Notes: generated by a model not told the origin, from the letters alone. A DNA stretch of 8,655 nucleotides from a bacterium (GCA_020625635.1 JAHLBL010000060.1:1-8655); one strand, 5' to 3'. Positions 1-5,421 are shown, numbered from the stretch's first letter. A program made the numbers and translations.

Positions 1-15
1 CCTGCAAAAAAGAAA

Positions 16-41
16 AAAATTGCGTAGTTTTACGCAATTTT
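16..41 (-). terminator. AT-rich hairpin with U-tract, likely minus-strand intrinsic terminator
   Basis: A perfect 11-bp stem (16-26 with 31-41) closes a four-base loop. Read on the minus strand, the stem runs into TTT-C-TTTTTT (positions 15 to 6), the U-rich tail of an intrinsic terminator. On the plus strand only the four T of the stem itself are present before CGG, so termination in that direction would be weaker. It is a candidate end for the leftward transcript that includes the DegV-family gene, which would then carry a 3' leader of about 240 bases holding two further hairpins. A gene to the left of the window could also use it. Confidence 0.6.
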
Positions 42-140
42 CGGAAAAATATTTTTTATAAAGCTGTAACAGCCGCGGGAATTTTTACGCAAAAAAGTAC
101 TGTCTCAAAAGAGCAGCCCGATATATACAAATGATATTAA

Positions 141-223
141 ATAGTGAACAGTTTAAAGTGAAAAGTGATTTTCTGCGTTTTTATTGAAAATCTCACCACT
201 TAAAACTTATCACTTTTCACTAT
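141..223. repeat. 83-base imperfect palindrome, REP/MITE-like intergenic element
   Basis: The two ends are inverted copies: ATAGTGAA (141-148) against TTCACTAT (216-223). An inner perfect 13-base inverted repeat is also present, AGTGAAAAGTGAT (157-169) against its complement at 209-221, so alternative foldings compete. The centre holds a third inverted pair, ATTTTC (168-173) and GAAAAT (186-191), round an AT-rich loop. No coding frame is present. The shape resembles small non-autonomous palindromic repeats scattered between genes; whether it is dispersed in this genome cannot be seen from one copy. Confidence 0.55.
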
Positions 224-240
224 CGACACAGCGTTTTTTA

Positions 241-267
241 GGGGGAGGCACAAAACGAGCCTCCCCC
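241..267 (-). terminator. GC-rich hairpin just downstream of the DegV-family gene, no U-tract
   Basis: A perfect 9-bp stem, GGGGGAGGC (241-249) with its complement at 259-267, closes a nine-base loop. It lies 13 bases after the stop codon of the leftward DegV-family gene. The minus-strand sequence after it is TAAAAAACGC rather than a T-run, so a classical intrinsic terminator is not supported. It could stabilise the mRNA 3' end, or pause RNA polymerase ahead of the U-tract hairpin at 16-41. Confidence 0.4.
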
Positions 268-280
268 ATAAATAACAGTA

Positions 281-1129
281 TTATTTCTTCCTGATAAACA
301 GCACGCCCAGCGTATACGGACCGCAGTGTGAGGTTACGGTACAGCCCGCCGTGGTCTCGATAATCTCGTCAAACTCGGGACAGAGCTCAAGGATTCTCGC
401 GCGGACACGCTCCACAATCTCGTCGCTGCATTTTGTGTGCGTGATAAAAATTCTGTGTCGGATGATGTCGTCCCTGCCCTTCAGCTTACTGTCGACGTAG
501 TCCATTATGACCTTGTCGATTTTGCCGCGGAACTTCTTTGAGGGAGTCATCTTTCCGTCGATAACCTCAATACACGGCTTGAGCTTGAGCAGATTCGCCC
601 CGAAAGCCGCGAGCGCCGAACAGCGGCCGCCCTTATAGAGATAGTCGATGCTGTCGACAACGAAGCTCGCCTCTACTCTTGTCGCGAGCTCCTCGCAGGA
701 CTCCTTTATCTCGGCGGCAGACTTACCCTGAGCGGCAAGCTCCGCGCCGTGGAGAACGACGTGTCCCTGACCTGTGGAAAGGTTGCGCGAATCAACCACA
801 TAAACGTCGCCGACTTCCTCAGCCGCGAGACAGGCGTTGTGATATGAGCTTGAAAAATCAGCGCTGATGTTGAAGTGAACGATCGAGTAACCCTGCTCGT
901 GCCACTTTGTGAACAGGTCAATAAAGTCGGAAATGTTGGGAGCTGAGGTTTTGGGGAGGACTCCCGTGCGCTCAACAAAATCGTAGATATCGTCGGGCGT
1001 AACGTCAATGCCGTCCTTGCGTGTTTCCTCGCCGAGGTTTACGGACAGCGGCAGAATATCAATGTCGTACTTTTCAATCAGCTCGCGCGATAAATCGCAT
1101 GTGCTGTCGGAAATAATCTTAACCTTCAC
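281..1129 (-). CDS. DegV-family fatty-acid-binding protein (FakB-like)
   Basis: A 282-residue protein of the usual DegV length. In FakA/FakB systems DegV proteins hold a fatty acid in the cytoplasm while the kinase FakA phosphorylates it for phospholipid synthesis; that role here is inference from family. Visible signatures are SDSTCDL near residues 7-13, LPKTSAPN (58-65), a serine-rich NISADFSSSY stretch (87-96), VDSRNLSTGQG (112-122), YLYKGGRCS (163-171) followed by LLKLKP, and a C-terminal TSHCGPYTLGVLF (266-278). Thr61 and His268 sit where FakB proteins contact the carboxylate head group. The start is GTG, with a strong GGAGGT five bases upstream overlapping the stop of the preceding gene, which suggests translational coupling. 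It is the last gene of the rsmF-ksgA unit. No fakA is present in the window, so the partner must be elsewhere. The natural ligand is unknown. Confidence 0.92.
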   Translation of the reverse strand: MKVKIISDSTCDLSRELIEKYDIDILPLSVNLGEETRKDGIDVTPDDIYDFVERTGVLPKTSAPNISDFIDLFTKWHEQGYSIVHFNISADFSSSYHNACLAAEEVGDVYVVDSRNLSTGQGHVVLHGAELAAQGKSAAEIKESCEELATRVEASFVVDSIDYLYKGGRCSALAAFGANLLKLKPCIEVIDGKMTPSKKFRGKIDKVIMDYVDSKLKGRDDIIRHRIFITHTKCSDEIVERVRARILELCPEFDEIIETTAGCTVTSHCGPYTLGVLFIRKK

Positions 1130-1140
1130 GTTTTACCTCC

Positions 1141-1422
1141 TCATTTAACCGAATCGATTATCTTCCCTACCTCTTCGGTAATATCTTCTTCGGACGGCTC
1201 TCCGCTCTTGCTGATCACAGCGAAAACAATCGCGGCAATCGCCAGCAGCGCGGACGCAAGAGCCATTATTATTGTAAGATTTTTTGCCTGCGCGATCATA
1301 TGCGGACGGACATTGAGCACAGCGAGAGCAAACGTCATAACAATAGCCGCAATAAGCAGCAGCACAATAACGGGAATCATTATTGTCATTATCTTCTGAA
1401 ACTTTGTTTTTTTACTCTTCAT
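1141..1422 (-). CDS. small two-helix membrane protein of unknown function (second of a pair)
   Basis: I do not recognise this family. The 93-residue product begins with a basic stretch (MKSKKTKFQK). It has two hydrophobic segments, about residues 11-36 and 47-71, joined by a short loop, then an acidic tail (SEEDITEEVGKIID). Positive-inside rules suggest both ends in the cytoplasm. The ATG at 1422 is preferred over a TTG nine bases upstream at 1431: AGGAAGGGG (1432-1440) directly abuts that TTG but is nine bases from the ATG. The ATG lies inside the upstream small gene, giving an 11-base overlap and probable translational coupling. The stop codon overlaps the ribosome binding site of the DegV-family gene. 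The architecture copies that of the upstream neighbour, so the two may be distant paralogues or partner subunits; this is inference from shape only. Confidence 0.75.
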   Translation of the reverse strand: MKSKKTKFQKIMTIMIPVIVLLLIAAIVMTFALAVLNVRPHMIAQAKNLTIIMALASALLAIAAIVFAVISKSGEPSEEDITEEVGKIIDSVK

Positions 1423-1633
1423 CAAGCTCAACCCCTTCCTCTTTTTTCTCCTTGCTCAGGCACGCGGTCAGTATTCCAGCCGAAGCCGCGGCTGCGGCGG
1501 CTATGGCGAAAGCGGCGGCGATATCGGAATCGCTGACGAAAACGGCATGAAGAATCATTGCCGCTATCAACAGCGCCGCCGAAACAAGAAACAATATACA
1601 TGCTGCCTTAAACAGCAAATTCCTACGAATCAT
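1412..1633 (-). CDS. small alanine-rich two-helix membrane protein of unknown function (first of a pair)
   Basis: A 73-residue protein with no recognised family. A short basic start (MIRRN) is followed by a hydrophobic segment at about residues 7-32. A second, very alanine-rich segment covers about 36-59 (AAAFAIAAAAAASAG), then comes a charged tail (KEKKEEGVELDEE). The ATG at 1633 overlaps the TGA of ksgA by four bases (ATGA), with AAAGGA upstream inside ksgA, so translation is probably coupled to the methyltransferase. It overlaps the next small membrane gene by 11 bases at its 3' end. The overlaps on both sides make a real, co-expressed gene likely despite its size. No signal cleavage site is evident. 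Possible roles such as a membrane anchor or small regulatory subunit are speculation. Confidence 0.75.
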   Translation of the reverse strand: MIRRNLLFKAACILFLVSAALLIAAMILHAVFVSDSDIAAAFAIAAAAAASAGILTACLSKEKKEEGVELDEE

Positions 1634-2484
1634 ATCGGTATCCTTTCGGCTATCGCGCAGAAGTCGTCCATACTCAGCGACTCGGCACGCGCCTGTGGAT
1701 TAACTCCACTTTCTAATAATACACCATTTACCACAGCTTTTTCAAGCCCTAAAGACGAACTAATTGAATTAAGCACGGTTTTTCTGCGCTGAGAGAACGC
1801 CGCGCGCACTACTCTGAAAAACTTACTGTCGTCCGAAAGGCTGTAAGGCGGTTCGGAGTAGACGTTAAGCCGTATTACGGCGGAGTCCACCTTAGGCGCC
1901 GGCATAAACGAACCCGCGCTCACCGAAAACAGCAGCTCGGGCTTGCTGTAGAAATTCACCGCAACCGTGACGGCGCCGCTCTGACGCGTGCCGACCTCGG
2001 CGCAGATGCGCTGAGCAGCCTCTTTCTGTACCATAACCGTTATGGCTTCAACGGGGAGCTTGTCCTCGAGCAGCTTCATAATTACGGGCGAGGTGATATA
2101 GTACGGCAGATTCGCGCACACCACTACCCTCTTTCCCGCGAACTCCTCGGCTATCAGCTTGTTTAAATCGAGCTTCAGCACGTCCTCGTTGACGATCCTT
2201 ACGTTGTCGTATTCCGCGAGCGTCTCTCCGAGCACGGGAATCAGACGCTTGTCGATCTCGACCGCGACGACCTTGTCGGCAAGCTCGCACAGCTCCTGTG
2301 TCAGCACGCCGATTCCGGGACCGATTTCGATTACTCCTACTCCCTCGCCCGCTCCCGAGTACTCCGCCATTCGCGGACACACGGACGGATTGACGAGGAA
2401 GTTCTGCCCCAGTCCCTTTGAAAAGCTGAAGCCGTAACGCGAAAGAAGCTCTTTTATTGTGCCGATATCGGATAATTTTTTCAT
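1630..2484 (-). CDS. ksgA: 16S rRNA (adenine1518-N6/adenine1519-N6)-dimethyltransferase KsgA/RsmA
   Basis: A 284-residue SAM-dependent methyltransferase that places two methyl groups on each of two adjacent adenines in the 3'-terminal helix of 16S rRNA, a late step of 30S assembly; loss of this activity gives kasugamycin resistance. The family motifs occur in order: GQNFL (residues 26-30), EIGPGIG (53-59, SAM binding), VEID (75-78), NLPYYI (125-130, the catalytic motif IV that positions adenine), MVQKEAAQR (151-159), SFMPAPKVDSAV (192-203) and AFSQRRKTVLN (229-239). Length is normal and no key residue is missing. The ATG at 2484 overlaps the rsmF stop by four bases (ATGA), with an AGGA inside the rsmF end serving as ribosome binding site. 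The downstream small membrane gene starts inside the ksgA stop codon. The layout implies co-translation of two 16S modification enzymes. Confidence 0.97.
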   Translation of the reverse strand: MKKLSDIGTIKELLSRYGFSFSKGLGQNFLVNPSVCPRMAEYSGAGEGVGVIEIGPGIGVLTQELCELADKVVAVEIDKRLIPVLGETLAEYDNVRIVNEDVLKLDLNKLIAEEFAGKRVVVCANLPYYITSPVIMKLLEDKLPVEAITVMVQKEAAQRICAEVGTRQSGAVTVAVNFYSKPELLFSVSAGSFMPAPKVDSAVIRLNVYSEPPYSLSDDSKFFRVVRAAFSQRRKTVLNSISSSLGLEKAVVNGVLLESGVNPQARAESLSMDDFCAIAERIPI

Positions 2485-3791
2485 TTCAGATTCCTGAGTC
2501 CTTTCGGATATTTATTCTTCAGTCTACCGCCCGACGCCTTGCCGAAGCCGAGCGTAATGTCGTTGACGCAGACGGCTGTGTAGCCTTTAAGCTCGGCGGG
2601 AACGTCGATTTCCTCGCCGTGCAGATATTTCATAATCTCGCCGCTGTCGGAGCTGAAGCTGACGGCTCTCGCGCAGTCCGCGGGCTTAGCCGCGGCAAAC
2701 GCGCAGTGGCACGGCTCGACGCGGTTCTTCTTCAGCTCGCCGAGCAGCACTCCCTTTCTGAGCACACCGAGTCCCTCGGCGGAAGGAAGCCTTTCGGGCA
2801 CGGCAAAGAGCTTGTCCCTGATGATTTCAAGATTTTCGCCGAACGGTCTGTCAACAAATGTTTCGTCGTAGAATTTATATATTTCGCCGCTGATTTTCTG
2901 AGGCTTCAATGGCGCGTCGCCGACGGAAGCAGTCGCTGAAAGCTTCCTGAGCCGCGCGGCAAAATGTCCCTCGCCGCCGTCCATCGGAAAGATCCTGCGC
3001 GCGTACTCAAGCGTCGGTCTGCCGAAGCTCACGCCGCTGTCCTCGAGCGTAAAGTCGGGATTCTCACGCAGGAACTCCGTAATAACGCCCTCGTTCTCCT
3101 CGCGCGAAAACGTACAGGTCGAGTAGACGAGTACGCCGCCCTCCTTAAGAGCGAGCTTGGCTGAGTTCAGAATATTGAGCTGGCGCGCGGCACAGCTCGC
3201 GACATGCTCGGGGCTCCATTCGAGCTCGGCGGCGGAGTTCTTGCGGAACATACCCTCGCCGCTGCATGGCGCGTCAACAAGCACGCGGTCAAAATACCCG
3301 TGAAGCCTCTCACAGAGGACGTCGGGATGACAGCTTGAAACTACAGCGTTGCGCACGCCCATACGTTCAATATTCGATAAAAGAATTAACGCTCGACTTT
3401 TAACGATCTCGTTGCTCCACAGAAGCCCCTCGCCGTCGAGCGCGGCGGCAATCTGTGTGCTTTTTCCGCCAGGGGCGGCACAGAGGTCGAGCACCTTATC
3501 GCCCTTCTTCACTCCGAGCATCGTGACCGCGGAGGTCGCCGACGGCTCCTGGACATAGAACGCTCCCGCGTGGTGGAGCGGATGTGTTCCTACGCGCGAA
3601 AGCTCTTCTGGGAGGTAGTAGCCGTCCTTACAGAACGGAGTCGGGCGCAGCTCAAAGCCGAGCTTATCCGCAGTGCATTTGAGCGTATTTACGCGCAGTC
3701 CGCGGAAAAAACTGTCGCTGTTATAGTATTTTAAAAACTCGTCGAACTCATCGCCGAGCAGTGATTTCATTCTCTCTAAAAAAACTTCCAT
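2481..3791 (-). CDS. rsmF: NOL1/NOP2/sun-family rRNA cytosine-C5 methyltransferase, RsmF type
   Basis: A 436-residue SAM-dependent RNA m5C methyltransferase. In E. coli RsmF modifies C1407 of 16S rRNA; the exact target base in this organism is not shown by sequence. The N-terminal FLERMKSLLGDEF and RGLRVNTLK are typical. Then follow VQEPSATSA (80-88), DLCAAPGGK (102-110, SAM loop), DAPCSGEGMFRK (173-184, a form characteristic of RsmF, with Cys176) and STCTFSREENE (224-234, with Cys226 as the expected nucleophile). FPMDGGEGHF (268-277) closes the catalytic domain. The C-terminal 130 residues, with GRLKNKYPKGLR (422-433), match the RsmF-type RNA-binding extension. The ATG at 3791 keeps the conserved FLERM start, but no clear Shine-Dalgarno or promoter precedes it, an oddity for the first gene of the unit. 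The end overlaps ksgA by four bases. Confidence 0.95.
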   Translation of the reverse strand: MEVFLERMKSLLGDEFDEFLKYYNSDSFFRGLRVNTLKCTADKLGFELRPTPFCKDGYYLPEELSRVGTHPLHHAGAFYVQEPSATSAVTMLGVKKGDKVLDLCAAPGGKSTQIAAALDGEGLLWSNEIVKSRALILLSNIERMGVRNAVVSSCHPDVLCERLHGYFDRVLVDAPCSGEGMFRKNSAAELEWSPEHVASCAARQLNILNSAKLALKEGGVLVYSTCTFSREENEGVITEFLRENPDFTLEDSGVSFGRPTLEYARRIFPMDGGEGHFAARLRKLSATASVGDAPLKPQKISGEIYKFYDETFVDRPFGENLEIIRDKLFAVPERLPSAEGLGVLRKGVLLGELKKNRVEPCHCAFAAAKPADCARAVSFSSDSGEIMKYLHGEEIDVPAELKGYTAVCVNDITLGFGKASGGRLKNKYPKGLRNLK

Positions 3792-3843
3792 ATTTTACGA
3801 ATAAAAAAAAGAAAAATGCCGATACTACTCACAGAACTCACGG

Positions 3844-3859
3844 GGAGGTGAGCACAGTG
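3844..3859 (+). promoter_or_regulatory. ribosome binding site fixing a GTG start for the 44-residue protein
   Basis: GGAGG at 3844-3848 is eight bases before GTG (3857-3859), ideal spacing. An in-frame ATG at 3761 would force the frame through the rsmF start with no ribosome binding site, and another GTG at 3848 sits inside the GGAGG itself, so 3857 is the supported start. Confidence 0.75.
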
Positions 3860-3991
3860 AGCAAGAATCAGAAAAACAAGTCTGAGCAGAGCCAGAACAA
3901 GCAGACTAAGCAGAGCGAAAACAAGAACGGACAGAACAGCTGTGATAACAAGAACAGTCAGAACAGCTGCGAGGATAAGAAGGATTGCTGA
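3857..3991 (+). CDS. 44-residue Lys/Asn/Gln/Ser-rich protein with three cysteines, unknown function
   Basis: No family is recognised. The product is extremely hydrophilic, built almost only of K, N, Q, S, E and D, and has no hydrophobic core, so it is probably disordered. Two near-repeats end it, QNSCDNKN (26-33) and QNSCEDKK (35-42), followed by a terminal Cys44; cysteines fall at 29, 38 and 44. The GTG start has a textbook GGAGG eight bases upstream, the main evidence that the gene is real. It is divergent from rsmF, only 65 bases away, and convergent with the LUD gene. No standard sigma-A promoter was found in the short gap. The composition loosely recalls small spore proteins of Firmicutes, but no diagnostic SASP motif is visible, and a metal- or redox-linked role for the cysteines is speculation. 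Confidence 0.6.
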   Translation: MSKNQKNKSEQSQNKQTKQSENKNGQNSCDNKNSQNSCEDKKDC

Positions 3992-4018
3992 GCTCAACCG
4001 AAGGACGCTTCATTCTGA

Positions 4019-4040
4019 GCGGGCGTCGGCTGACGCCCGC
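4019..4040. repeat. GC-rich REP-like hairpin between convergent genes
   Basis: A perfect 9-bp stem, GCGGGCGTC (4019-4027) with GACGCCCGC (4032-4040), closes a GGCT loop. It lies between the plus-strand 44-residue gene (stop at 3991) and the minus-strand LUD gene (stop at 4081), where a shared bidirectional terminator would be expected. Neither strand shows a T-run after the stem, so a standard intrinsic terminator is not supported. Its form resembles the short GC palindromes dispersed between genes in many Clostridia; copy number is not visible here. Confidence 0.5.
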
Positions 4041-4080
4041 CCTTACGACCTTATCGCTTTCGCCGTTTCGCTTTACGCGG

Positions 4081-4743
4081 TTAATACCCTAGCTCCTCGC
4101 CGACAAATATGACCTTTATTCTGTTTATGTGGCGCTGCTGACCGCTGATTACATAGTTACAGCAGATACGTCCCTCGCTGTGACAGCCGTCGGCGATTTC
4201 GGCGTTCTCCTTTGCGAGAGAAACGCACTTGCCTGTCTTAGCGCAGTATGTGTCACAGGACAGACGAACGGTATTCGGAGGAGCCGCGCAGGTTTTAACG
4301 CGCTTAACAGCCTCGTCGAGGTCTTTTACGAGCTTGTTGTAGCCGCAAACTAGGATAACGCTCTTGGGACCGTAGAGGATCGCGGAAACACGGTTTGAGT
4401 TTCCGTCGACGTTGTAGAGGTATCCGCTCTCGGTAACGGCGTTGGAGGACGCGAAATAAGCGTCGGCACAGTAAGCCTGTCTGTAAACCTCCTCAACCTC
4501 TTCGCGGGTGATTCCCTCTCGCGAGCGGTCAAGGTAGTTGTATCTGCCGCTTTTAAGCTCATCCATAACTCCTGTTTCCTTGAGCGACTGTGAGCCGCCG
4601 TTTGAGACGGTGTCGCCCTCATTGATCAGCGTGCGGACCAGAGGCACAACATCAGCCTTTGTCTCAACAAAATACGCCTTCATATTATTCTTTTCGAGAT
4701 TGCGCATAGCGGTCTCGATTTTTTTCATGATCTCGGTATTCAT
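4081..4743 (-). CDS. LUD-domain protein (LutC/YkgG-like, DUF162), stand-alone
   Basis: A 220-residue cytoplasmic protein of the LUD (lactate utilization, DUF162) family. Recognisable parts are GDTVSNGGSQSLKETGV (about 43-59), the YFASSNAVTESGYLYNVDG core (96-114), RVSAILYGPKSVILVCGYNKLV (118-139) and the C-terminal RIKVIFVGEELG. LutC normally works with LutA and LutB in lactate oxidation; neither is in the window, so the substrate here is unknown and the lactate label is family-level only. The last third is cysteine-rich (152, 163, 167, 173, 187, 194, 195, plus 92 and 133), which could bind a metal or iron-sulfur cluster. The start is ATG 4743: AAAGGAG is eight bases upstream, whereas an in-frame ATG at 4776 would lie upstream of the -10 box. 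It has its own strong promoter, so it is probably a monocistronic gene. Confidence 0.88.
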   Translation of the reverse strand: MNTEIMKKIETAMRNLEKNNMKAYFVETKADVVPLVRTLINEGDTVSNGGSQSLKETGVMDELKSGRYNYLDRSREGITREEVEEVYRQAYCADAYFASSNAVTESGYLYNVDGNSNRVSAILYGPKSVILVCGYNKLVKDLDEAVKRVKTCAAPPNTVRLSCDTYCAKTGKCVSLAKENAEIADGCHSEGRICCNYVISGQQRHINRIKVIFVGEELGY

Positions 4744-4751
4744 ACAAAACA

Positions 4752-4758
4752 CTCCTTT
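4752..4758 (-). promoter_or_regulatory. ribosome binding site for the LUD gene, at the predicted mRNA 5' end
   Basis: AAAGGAG on the minus strand, eight bases before ATG 4743, decides the start. Counting seven bases from the -10 box puts transcription start at about 4758, so the leader would be about 15 bases long and the Shine-Dalgarno would sit at the very 5' end. Confidence 0.7.
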
Positions 4759-4764
4759 GCACGC

Positions 4765-4793
4765 ATTATACCACAAAGCTCGGTTTTAAGCAA
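4765..4793 (-). promoter_or_regulatory. sigma-A promoter of the LUD gene (TTGCTT-17-TATAAT, extended -10)
   Basis: On the minus strand, TTGCTT (4793-4788) and a perfect TATAAT (4770-4765) are separated by 17 bases. TGG directly precedes the -10 box, giving the TGn extended -10 element. The first ATG fitting the transcript is 4743. Confidence 0.8.
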
Positions 4794-4826
4794 TAACGTA
4801 AACGACGAACAAAAGAAAAATCAGCC

Positions 4827-5369
4827 TTACGGTCTTTGGAATTCCACACCCAGCGTTTCCGCGACGGACTTCGAGAGGTTCTCGGCTATGGCGTTTATGT
4901 TTTCGCGTATCCAGCGCGCGTCGTCGATATTATCGTGGTAGGCGACTTCTATCAGAGCGGCGGGGGCTCGTGTCAGGCGAAGCTCCCCGAGGGTGGTCGT
5001 GGGAATCGTCTTTACCTTGTCGGGCAGCGGATAGAGGTCGGAAAAGTTAGTAGCGAGCGTCTCCGCGAAATCCTGTCCGCGCGCGCTCGTGGGATAATAA
5101 TAGACTTCAACTCCTCTGTTTCTGCCCGCGCTCTGCTCTCCCGAAGCGTTGGAGTGGATCGCAAGGTGCAGATCGTAGCTGCCCGCGTTGCTCTGAGCGA
5201 TAGCCTGCCTGAGACTCATATCGGGACTGTTGCGCGTAAACGATATCCCGCTCGCCGTGAGATACGGCTCCATAGCGTCCGCGATAAGGTTCATATAATA
5301 CTCCTCGTTACCGCCGTCGACGTATGGGTTCCATTCCTGTAATGATGGGCTTAAATAAATATTTGCCAA
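4827..5369 (-). CDS. N-acetylmuramoyl-L-alanine amidase, Amidase_3 type, variant metal site and no signal peptide
   Basis: A 180-residue Amidase_3-like protein; the family are zinc enzymes cutting the MurNAc-L-alanine bond of peptidoglycan. Visible core elements are NEEYYMNLIADAM (21-33, with the zinc-ligand glutamate at 22 or 23), FTRNSPDMSLRQAIAQSNA (44-62), DLHLAIHSNAS (66-76, zinc His72), RGVEVYYYPTSARG (85-98) and LIEVAYHDN (139-147, catalytic Glu141). The usual DPGHGG near the N-terminus is replaced by LSPSLQ (6-11), so the first zinc histidine is absent. No signal peptide or wall-binding repeats are present. The start is TTG 5369: AGAAAGG lies nine bases upstream and MANIYLSPSLQEWNPY begins a complete domain; the farther TTG at 5402 has no binding site. 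I recall clostridial proteins with the same altered N-terminus, so this seems a subfamily and not a broken gene. A promoter at 5422-5451 drives it. Confidence 0.85.
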   Translation of the reverse strand: MANIYLSPSLQEWNPYVDGGNEEYYMNLIADAMEPYLTASGISFTRNSPDMSLRQAIAQSNAGSYDLHLAIHSNASGEQSAGRNRGVEVYYYPTSARGQDFAETLATNFSDLYPLPDKVKTIPTTTLGELRLTRAPAALIEVAYHDNIDDARWIRENINAIAENLSKSVAETLGVEFQRP

Positions 5370-5378
5370 AAAGCAACA

Positions 5379-5386
5379 CCTTTCTT
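5379..5386 (-). promoter_or_regulatory. ribosome binding site fixing the TTG start of the amidase
   Basis: AAGAAAGG on the minus strand ends nine bases before TTG (5369-5367). The upstream in-frame TTG at 5402 has no purine-rich site ahead of it, so the shorter product is preferred. Confidence 0.55.
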
Positions 5387-5421
5387 TTCTTTTTTTGCGC
5401 AATTAAGCGCAGCTACAAAAG

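Noticed and set aside
100..116. CTGTCTCAAAAGAG resembling the end of some IS elements
   Set aside because: Only one short match, with no partner end, transposase or target duplication in view; too weak to call an insertion-sequence remnant.
2457..2939. 160-codon plus-strand frame opposite rsmF and the ksgA start
   Set aside because: Antisense shadow of the conserved methyltransferase; no motif or start signal supports it.
3761..3856. longer ATG start for the 44-residue protein
   Set aside because: It would overlap the rsmF start codons, reads low-complexity lysine codons and bypasses the GGAGG at 3844.
3792..3856. possible sporulation-sigma promoter (GAATAA and GATACTACT) ahead of the 44-residue gene
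   Set aside because: The elements match the consensus only loosely, and such AT-rich strings occur by chance.
3776..3997. hydrophobic 73-codon minus-strand frame opposite the 44-residue protein
   Set aside because: Its leucine/valine-rich sequence is the expected mirror of Lys/Asn/Gln codons; it lacks a Shine-Dalgarno, while the plus-strand GTG has a perfect one.
4836..5342. 168-codon open frame on the plus strand opposite the amidase
   Set aside because: It lies wholly antisense to a well-supported amidase gene, shows arginine/valine-rich composition typical of a mirror frame, and has no ribosome binding site or family pattern.
5396..5411. TGCGC/GCGCA inverted repeat in the amidase leader as a riboswitch or terminator
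   Set aside because: The stem is only 5 bp, there is no T-run after it on the transcribed strand, and no riboswitch core is recognisable.
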